Under the pieces are notes generated by a model. The model had not been told where the DNA came from and did not search any database. It was given only the letters and a program-made list of their open reading frames with translations. A DNA stretch of 6,652 bases. Source: Bacteroidales bacterium (GTDB lineage Bacteria > Bacteroidota > Bacteroidia > Bacteroidales > P3). Below are positions 1-4,833 of this stretch, piece by piece. The stretch covers positions 1 to 6,652 of the forward strand of contig JAITVC010000096.1 of assembly GCA_031286005.1 (NCBI GenBank), read 5' to 3'. The position numbers and the translations under genes are program-made. Each line of letters starts with the position of its first letter. Position 1 is the stretch's first letter.

Positions 1-196
1 CATTCTTGTAGAAGGTTTCGTTACCAATGACAACCGCATTGGGATTGTACTGAATGGCTTGCTTGACTAATAATTCCCATTGGTTTTGTGCCGTCAGAAC
101 TTCGACTTCAAAATGTTCCGGTTGTTCGGAAATAACCTCTAATGCTTGTGTTCCGATAGATCCTGTGGATCCTAATATGGCGATGCGTTTTTTCAT
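1..196 (-). CDS. dxr: 1-deoxy-D-xylulose 5-phosphate reductoisomerase, N-terminal fragment
   Basis: This is the first 65 codons of a gene cut by the left edge. Dxr is the cytoplasmic NADPH-dependent enzyme that converts 1-deoxy-D-xylulose 5-phosphate to 2-C-methyl-D-erythritol 4-phosphate, the committed step of the MEP isoprenoid pathway. The protein begins MKKRIAILGSTGSIG, and residues 9-15 (GSTGSIG) are the family's hallmark NADPH-binding glycine-rich loop at the end of the first beta strand. The following helix and the PEHFEV segment also match the family pattern. The ATG at 196 is chosen because it places the loop at the usual distance from the N-terminus. No Shine-Dalgarno sequence precedes it, as is normal in Bacteroidota. 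Full-length members have roughly 390 residues, so about five-sixths of the gene lies outside the window. It is divergent from ldcA. The family call rests on the N-terminus only, but this motif is highly diagnostic. Confidence 0.93.
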   Translation of the reverse strand, partial: MKKRIAILGSTGSIGTQALEVISEQPEHFEVEVLTAQNQWELLVKQAIQYNPNAVVIGNETFYKN

Positions 197-226
197 AAAT
201 GGGGTAACTGTTCAAAAATTCTCACA

Positions 227-241
227 CAAAGATACAAAAAA
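227..241 (-). promoter_or_regulatory. Putative Bacteroidota-type promoter of dxr (-7 element TATCTTTG)
   Basis: Read on the minus strand, this stretch is TTTTTTGTATCTTTG. It contains TATCTTTG (234 down to 227), a perfect match to the TAnnTTTG -7 consensus of the primary Bacteroidota sigma factor. With the usual 19-base spacing, the -33 position reads TATG (257-254), three of four bases of the TTTG consensus. Transcription would start roughly at 220-223, giving a dxr leader of about 25 bases. This is inference from consensus; no transcription start is visible in sequence alone. Confidence 0.6.
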
Positions 242-255
242 TAATGGATAACTCA

Positions 256-283
256 TAGTTCTTCACTTTTAGTTCTTAACTTT
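256..283. repeat. Tandem 14-bp direct repeat, two copies
   Basis: Copy one is TAGTTCTTCACTTT (256-269) and copy two is TAGTTCTTAACTTT (270-283). They abut exactly and differ at one base (C264 versus A278). The repeat lies between the two divergent -7 elements and covers the expected -33 region of ldcA. It could be a slippage duplication that sets promoter spacing or a double binding site; sequence alone does not decide. Confidence 0.75.
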
Positions 284-295
284 TTTGTATCTTTG
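281..295 (+). promoter_or_regulatory. Putative Bacteroidota-type promoter of ldcA (-7 element TATCTTTG)
   Basis: The sequence TTTTTTGTATCTTTG contains TATCTTTG at 288-295, a perfect TAnnTTTG -7 element. The expected -33 position (about 265-270) is T-rich but holds no TTTG. The element ends only 8 bases before the ldcA ATG at 304, so the predicted transcript would have a leader of only a few bases. The 15-mer is identical to the one on the opposite strand at 227-241. Confidence 0.55.
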
Positions 296-303
296 CAAGC
301 GAT

Positions 304-1212
304 ATGGCTATTCTTCCAAAATTTTTACAAAAAGGCGATACAATTGCTTTAGTGTCTACGGCTAAAAAGGTGGATTTCTCTGTTGTTGAAAATGCCCGAA
401 AGCATTTTGAACATTGGGGCTTTGAGGTTATCGTTGGCGAGTCGGCAACGGCATCGTTCCATCAATTTGCAGGCGATGATGAATTGCGAACACGAGATTT
501 TCAAATGCAATTGGATAATCCGAATGTGAAGGCTATTGTTTGCCTTCGTGGAGGCTACGGCTCTGTTCGGATTATCGACCAATTGGATTTTACCCGGTTT
601 ATTAAATATCCGAAATGGATTGTGGGCTACAGCGATGTTACGGCGCTTCAATGTCATGTTTTGAAAAATTACGATATGGCTTCGCTTCATGCCGAAATGC
701 CGTTGAATTTTCCTGAATTTTCAAATATGAATGATAGTTTAGAGGCTTTGAAAAGCGCACTTTTTGGAGCATTTGAATCGTATGCGCCGCTATTCAATCC
801 ACTGAACAAAACCGGTAAGGCAACCGGTCAGTTGGTAGGAGGAAATTTAGCTATTTTGTGTAGTTTGTTGGGCAGTGTATCCGACATCGATACTCGTGGA
901 AAGATTTTATTTTTGGAAGATGTTGGCGAATACAAGTATGCTATTGACCGTATGCTGATGACTTTGAAACGTGCGGGGAAACTTGACCAATTGGCTGGTT
1001 TGGCGGTTGGACAATTCACGGATTTGCAGGACAACGCTATTCCATTTGGACAAACAGTCTATGAAATTATTTCCGAACATGTTTCGGATTATAATTATCC
1101 TGTGCTATTTGATATTCCCGCAGGACATTGCGAGGTTAATAAAACGCTGGTGTTTGGTGCAACGTACACGATAAAAGTGTCCGAAAAATCGGCGATATTG
1201 GCTATTGTTTAA
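304..1212 (+). CDS. ldcA: LD-carboxypeptidase (peptidase family S66)
   Basis: This 302-residue protein has the two-domain S66 layout. The enzyme removes the terminal D-alanine from tetrapeptide fragments of peptidoglycan in the cytoplasm, during cell-wall recycling. Visible family features are KGDTIALVSTA near the N-terminus, CLRGGYGS (80-87), the nucleophile motif GYSD with Ser110, VGGNL (178-182), Glu205 in FLEDVGE, and His275 in PAGH. Ser110, Glu205 and His275 fit the known Ser-Glu-His triad. There is no signal peptide, in agreement with a cytoplasmic location. The ATG at 304 is the only possible start: an in-frame TAA lies at 277-279, with no ATG, GTG or TTG between. No Shine-Dalgarno sequence is present. 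The gene is divergent from dxr and overlaps the 3' end of the convergent protease gene by 11 bp. Substrate preference (free muropeptide or other peptide conjugate) cannot be read from sequence. Confidence 0.93.
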   Translation: MAILPKFLQKGDTIALVSTAKKVDFSVVENARKHFEHWGFEVIVGESATASFHQFAGDDELRTRDFQMQLDNPNVKAIVCLRGGYGSVRIIDQLDFTRFIKYPKWIVGYSDVTALQCHVLKNYDMASLHAEMPLNFPEFSNMNDSLEALKSALFGAFESYAPLFNPLNKTGKATGQLVGGNLAILCSLLGSVSDIDTRGKILFLEDVGEYKYAIDRMLMTLKRAGKLDQLAGLAVGQFTDLQDNAIPFGQTVYEIISEHVSDYNYPVLFDIPAGHCEVNKTLVFGATYTIKVSEKSAILAIV

Positions 1213-4105
1213 TTAATTTAAACGTTTTTTGTTGGCCGTTTTTGGTTACACGAAGCAGGTACAGACCGCTTTTTTGTGCAGATAAATCAATTTTCTCGCC
1301 GCCGGAGAATGTTTGGTGCGACCAAATGTTTCTGCCCATCATATCAAACACATCCAAGCGCAATTCTCCATCCTCCGATTGCACATAGAATATACCGTCT
1401 TTGCTGGGATTAGGGAATATACGAACGGCCAAATCCAGATCTTCTTGAACATTTACGGAAGCACCTTGATAAATGAAAAGGCGAGCCGTATCGGTTTTGG
1501 CTATCACGAGGATTTCGCCAACACGATCGCCAGTTGTTGCTTCGTCCACATCAACCGTAAGGCGGTCTACGGTTCGGTCTACCGAACAATGAATCCAAGC
1601 ATCTTTGCAAACAACATCATAATCCGAGCATGGCGAAAAAACCTCTATCGTTTTGCCATTCGCCCCGTCTGTGGTGAGGTTGAACCATTGTGGCAACGTG
1701 GTTACATAGCATCCGCCCGAACTCGTTATGACCTCGTATGCATAAGCGATATTTATATCGTGCCTTTCATAAATCGAGATATATTGATTGTCGAAATATA
1801 TAAACGACATAATTGAACGGTCGGGTTGTTCTTCTGTGGCATATAATGCAAACGTGTCTAATGGCGTTCGATACCGGATTGAAAGTCCAATGAAGAAATC
1901 GGATTTCACAACCGGTGGATTTTTGAAATAAGCAGTTGTCCAGCCCTCATTGATATTAATGATGTCGCGGTATGAAACTTCTTCAACACTTAATTCTCGG
2001 CCCGGAACACCGGCTTCGTCCACATCCCAAACAGACAAATATAAACTTGCATCACTATTTTTCCGAACGGCTTTATCAACCAAAAATCTTAACCCATGCA
2101 CCCGTTTGAGGGTATTATTCGTATAGCGTTCTACAAATTTTGAATAGCCAAAAACATTATGCCCAAATACAGGATTAGGCCGATTATTGAAATCAAACGA
2201 CCAATAGTAAAATAAGGTGTCTGTGGGTAAAAAATTAGATAGAACGTCGTATTTTAAAACCGTATCTTTTGTAGTTGAAAAATAAATATCCGCGCCCAGT
2301 GAATACAGTTTGTTTTTATTCGAGAATAGTCTGTAATAATAGGTCTTGTTGAGCATTATGGGGGAGTGAACAAATGTGGTGTCGCTACCCATAAAAAGAA
2401 CCGTTGCCCCTTTCGGAAGTTGGTTGCCCACTTGATATGCTGTATTGTTTTCCAATCGGTCATTAAGGGGGATTGTATCGCCAATCAAGACTATATTGCG
2501 GCTTTCCGAGTTTGGCATCCACGTTAAGAGAATACTGTCTTGTTGCCATTTTCCTGCAATATGGGTGGGATTTAATACCAGTTCGGGCGCAAACTTAAAT
2601 TGAATGGAATCTCCAAAATCCATCACATCAAAAATGGAAAATTCAGCAAGTGAACCGTTGCTGTAAAAAGGCTTTATCGCATGGTCTTTTGATATTGCTG
2701 TGCGTCCCACTTTGTCCGACACATAGGCACTCGAAATTTGGCCGTTTTCGGTAGGCGTTCCGCCCGGACGAAGCACATAAACCTCATCCATTGTCGTTGT
2801 TCCGTTATAATTCATATTGCCTCCGGACACATTGGAATTGATGCGAGTTACAATCAATCCGCTTCCGGGCAGATTGGCTTCATAGTCGTCATCAGTGCGT
2901 TGTCTGTATTCGACTGTAAAATATTCATTGCCTTGTCCCGGAATCTTAAACAAACTTGGTGTTTTGCCTTGTGAAAGCAAGGTGTATGTGCCGGCTTGCG
3001 TGAGTGTTGGAACGGAATTGGGAATCCAACCGCCGTATTGCATTTTCATATAGGCCAACATGTGTCCACCTCCTTCATCCATCAAATCCCATGCACCAAC
3101 CGGAGTCAGATGATTGTATAACGTATCGTAATGGTATAAATCCGGAGAGCCAAGCACGTGAAATGCCTCGTGGCAAAGGGTGCGCACCGATGTTTGTTGT
3201 TCCGGCTCAAAGGCAAACTCTTCAACACGTATGCTGCCTTTCAAGGTAGTTTGATAGGCTGGCGGCAAAGTCCATTTATGTGCCCAAAGCATATCGTTCC
3301 AACCGTCTGCATTACCTTTAATGATGAAACAAACCAAATCAGCCACACCATCTTTGTTTCGGTCTATATCTATGTTATCCGGAATAGGATGGTTCGTTCT
3401 GACCCAATTGATGGCATTTCTTAGCAAGGTCCATTCCCGCACACGATGGTCCTCATCATTTCTATAACCGATTGTATTAGTTGTTGCATTGTAGGGACGG
3501 TAATAATTCCGAAGATTGTTATCTCTATACGAAGAAATAGTCGCAGTATTGTTCGCCGGAATATGCGTTGTGCGAACATCTAATTGATTGTACGAAGCCT
3601 GTTTGAAATAATTTCTTAAGGAATAATCAGCGCCATCAAAATTATTATGTTGATTGAAGACATCTTCTTGTAAAAATTCAGCATCATCCGCAAAGCGAAT
3701 ATAGATAGTTACGGCATTCAAAACGCCGGTATTGTTTGGTGCTTTAGCTGCTCTTTTCATTGCAGGTGCTTTGGCTTTACGCTTTTCAAGATAGGACTCG
3801 CGGCCAATTTTTAAATACGGCTCTAATCCCTGTTCTGCCGGATTTGTACGACCAGCCTGGTAGGGTGACGGTACAATGCGCCCTTGAATTTTTGTAGCAT
3901 AATAATAATAGCCGTCTTCGGCTTGAACAATAGTAAATCCGTTTTCATCGTGAAGCCAATTGTAAAATTCATCGCCCGAAGCCAAGCAATGCAGTATTTC
4001 TCCATTGGGTTGTTTTAATGTTTGCGGAACATTCACCAAATAATCAGCTTTGGCCGTGAAACCGGCAAGTAGGGCAAACATGCAGATTAAGATTGAGTGT
4101 TTCAT
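1202..4105 (-). CDS. Secreted M6-family metalloprotease with BACON-like and T9SS sorting domains
   Basis: This 967-residue protein is probably exported by Sec and then by the type IX system. Residues 1-20 form a signal peptide ending AKA, with no lipobox Cys. Residues 21-125 resemble the pro-region of M6 proteases and end in a Lys/Arg/Ala-rich linker (108-123). The catalytic domain covers about 126-505. It contains the zinc site HEAFHVLGSPDLY (His312, Glu313, His316, presumed third ligand Asp322), a downstream GAWDLMD segment with Met342 as Met-turn candidate, and a calcium-type loop DIDRNKDGVAD (246-256). Then follow a fibronectin III-like segment (about 510-610), an unassigned beta-rich segment (611-790), a BACON-like domain (about 815-882) and a type A T9SS sorting domain (893-967). 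M6 is the immune inhibitor A family, but the substrate here is unknown. The gene follows rsmI by 46 bp with no recognisable promoter between. The start is fixed by the signal peptide. The reading frame is intact and the active site complete. Confidence 0.9.
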   Translation of the reverse strand: MKHSILICMFALLAGFTAKADYLVNVPQTLKQPNGEILHCLASGDEFYNWLHDENGFTIVQAEDGYYYYATKIQGRIVPSPYQAGRTNPAEQGLEPYLKIGRESYLEKRKAKAPAMKRAAKAPNNTGVLNAVTIYIRFADDAEFLQEDVFNQHNNFDGADYSLRNYFKQASYNQLDVRTTHIPANNTATISSYRDNNLRNYYRPYNATTNTIGYRNDEDHRVREWTLLRNAINWVRTNHPIPDNIDIDRNKDGVADLVCFIIKGNADGWNDMLWAHKWTLPPAYQTTLKGSIRVEEFAFEPEQQTSVRTLCHEAFHVLGSPDLYHYDTLYNHLTPVGAWDLMDEGGGHMLAYMKMQYGGWIPNSVPTLTQAGTYTLLSQGKTPSLFKIPGQGNEYFTVEYRQRTDDDYEANLPGSGLIVTRINSNVSGGNMNYNGTTTMDEVYVLRPGGTPTENGQISSAYVSDKVGRTAISKDHAIKPFYSNGSLAEFSIFDVMDFGDSIQFKFAPELVLNPTHIAGKWQQDSILLTWMPNSESRNIVLIGDTIPLNDRLENNTAYQVGNQLPKGATVLFMGSDTTFVHSPIMLNKTYYYRLFSNKNKLYSLGADIYFSTTKDTVLKYDVLSNFLPTDTLFYYWSFDFNNRPNPVFGHNVFGYSKFVERYTNNTLKRVHGLRFLVDKAVRKNSDASLYLSVWDVDEAGVPGRELSVEEVSYRDIININEGWTTAYFKNPPVVKSDFFIGLSIRYRTPLDTFALYATEEQPDRSIMSFIYFDNQYISIYERHDINIAYAYEVITSSGGCYVTTLPQWFNLTTDGANGKTIEVFSPCSDYDVVCKDAWIHCSVDRTVDRLTVDVDEATTGDRVGEILVIAKTDTARLFIYQGASVNVQEDLDLAVRIFPNPSKDGIFYVQSEDGELRLDVFDMMGRNIWSHQTFSGGEKIDLSAQKSGLYLLRVTKNGQQKTFKLIKQ
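1205..1429 (-). other. T9SS type A C-terminal sorting domain of the M6 protease
   Basis: Residues 893-967 carry the usual succession of this signal: RIFPNPSKDGIFYV at the start, LDVFDMMGRNIWSHQ in the middle, then IDLSAQKSGLYLLRV, and a Lys-rich end FKLIKQ. In characterised T9SS clients this domain directs passage over the outer membrane and is usually removed on delivery to the surface or the medium. It implies that the host encodes a type IX machinery, none of which is in this window. Confidence 0.88.
1460..1663 (-). other. BACON-like beta-sandwich domain within the M6 protease
   Basis: Residues about 815-882 match the BACON pattern: a central Trp (W837 in DAWIHCSVD), alternating beta strands LTVDVDEATTGDRVGEILVIA, and the closing strand RLFIYQGA with its typical Gln-Gly. 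BACON domains are common in secreted Bacteroidota enzymes, were proposed to bind carbohydrate or mucin, and may often be only spacers. Three Cys (826, 833, 840) lie close together and could form a disulfide. Assignment is by eye. Confidence 0.6.
3134..3172 (-). other. Zinc-binding active site of the M6 protease
   Basis: The codons for residues 312-324 spell HEAFHVLGSPDLY, an HExxHxxGxxD site. His312, His316 and Asp322 are the presumed zinc ligands and Glu313 the general base, by analogy with the immune inhibitor A family. All key residues are present, so the enzyme is predicted to be active. Confidence 0.87.
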
Positions 4106-4151
4106 AAGGATGGGATTGGGTTTGTCTCTAACGGATTTTTAGGTGTAATGT
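4106..4151 (-). other. 46-bp gap between rsmI and the M6 protease gene
   Basis: Read on the minus strand, this gap has no TAnnTTTG element, no stem-loop followed by a T run, and no Shine-Dalgarno sequence before the protease ATG. Nothing here separates the protease from the dnaG-rsmI transcript, but a promoter of another type or one inside rsmI is not excluded. Confidence 0.5.
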
Positions 4152-4823
4152 TTATTTACCGGCCACAATAAGGACGATTTCGCCTTTCACCTCTTTTTGC
4201 GAAAAGTGAGCTATTAATTCTTGTAAAGTACCTCGTTTGTTTTCTTCGTATAGTTTGGTTAATTCTCTACATACGCAGGCTTTTCTGTCGTTTCCGAAAA
4301 GTTCGGCAAATTGTTCCAATGTTTTGACTAAACGAAATGGTGATTCGTAAAAAATCATCGTGCAATCTTGCTCTTTGAGTTGTTGCAATTTGGTTTGACG
4401 ACCTTTTTTGACCGGCAAGAAACCCTCGAAGATAAAGCGTTCGCAAGGCAAAGCAGAATTGACCAAAGCCGGAACAAACGCCGTAGCGCCGGGCAAACAT
4501 TCTATTTCGATGCCTGCGTTCACGCATTCGCGCACCAACAGAAATCCCGGATCGGAAATCGCCGGAGTGCCTGCATCGCTAATCAGAGCAATAGATTTGC
4601 CCGATTGAATTTGCGCCACAAACGCTTGCACTTTTTGATGTTCGTTGAACAAGTGATACGATTGCATCGGTGTGAGAATGTCGTAATGGTTGAGCAATTT
4701 GGCGGAATCACGTGTGTCTTCTGCCAAAATTAAGTCAACTTCTTTCAAAATGCGCAATGCCCGAAAAGTCAAGTCTTCGAGATTGCCGATGGGCGTGGGA
4801 ACTATGTATAGACGATTACTCAT
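4152..4823 (-). CDS. rsmI: 16S rRNA (cytidine(1402)-2'-O)-methyltransferase
   Basis: RsmI uses S-adenosylmethionine to methylate the 2'-OH of C1402 in the decoding centre of 16S rRNA. The 223-residue protein shows the family's tetrapyrrole-methylase fold motifs in order: YIVPTPIGNLEDLTFRAL (6-23), LAEDTR (33-38), SDAGTPAISDPG (82-93), LPGATA (110-115), FEGFLP (132-137), FYESPFR (158-164), RELTKLYEE (186-194) and GEIVLIV (214-220). It is shorter than the E. coli enzyme (286 residues) because it ends right after the second domain and lacks the C-terminal extension. The stop is clean and the core complete, so it is a short form rather than a truncation. The ATG at 4823 lies 10 bp after the dnaG stop, which suggests co-transcription and perhaps translational coupling. 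No Shine-Dalgarno sequence is visible. Confidence 0.94.
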   Translation of the reverse strand: MSNRLYIVPTPIGNLEDLTFRALRILKEVDLILAEDTRDSAKLLNHYDILTPMQSYHLFNEHQKVQAFVAQIQSGKSIALISDAGTPAISDPGFLLVRECVNAGIEIECLPGATAFVPALVNSALPCERFIFEGFLPVKKGRQTKLQQLKEQDCTMIFYESPFRLVKTLEQFAELFGNDRKACVCRELTKLYEENKRGTLQELIAHFSQKEVKGEIVLIVAGK

Positions 4824-4833
4824 TTTTTATTCA

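Larger units (their letters stand above)
227..295. repeat. Perfect 15-bp inverted repeat with 39-bp spacer
   Basis: The left arm at 227-241 (CAAAGATACAAAAAA) is the exact reverse complement of the right arm at 281-295 (TTTTTTGTATCTTTG). The match ends at both sides: neither the inner bases 242/280 nor the outer bases 226/296 pair. Each arm carries the -7 element of one of the two divergent genes, so the repeat is most simply a pair of mirror-image promoters. An operator for a dimeric regulator is a less likely alternative, given the long spacer. Confidence 0.85.

Noticed and set aside
54..251. A 65-codon plus-strand frame over the dxr start
   Set aside because: It is antisense to the diagnostic dxr NADPH-binding loop and runs through the promoter region; a Cys/Ser-rich product without a motif.
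349..690. A 113-codon open frame antisense to ldcA
   Set aside because: It is covered by the S66 protease frame, which includes its catalytic Ser motif here, and resembles no protein I recognise.
1181..1192. Small palindrome CCGAAAAATCGG near the end of ldcA, considered as a terminator for the protease transcript
   Set aside because: The stem has only four pairs and no T run follows on either strand; it lies within ldcA coding sequence, where it is probably chance.
1313..1816. A 167-codon open frame on the plus strand, antisense to the protease gene
   Set aside because: It lies wholly within a well-supported gene, has no recognisable motif, and its composition looks like a reverse-frame shadow.
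4368..4733. A 121-codon open frame antisense to rsmI
   Set aside because: The rsmI frame carries every expected family motif across this stretch; the antisense product is rich in Arg, Gln and Phe without domain features.
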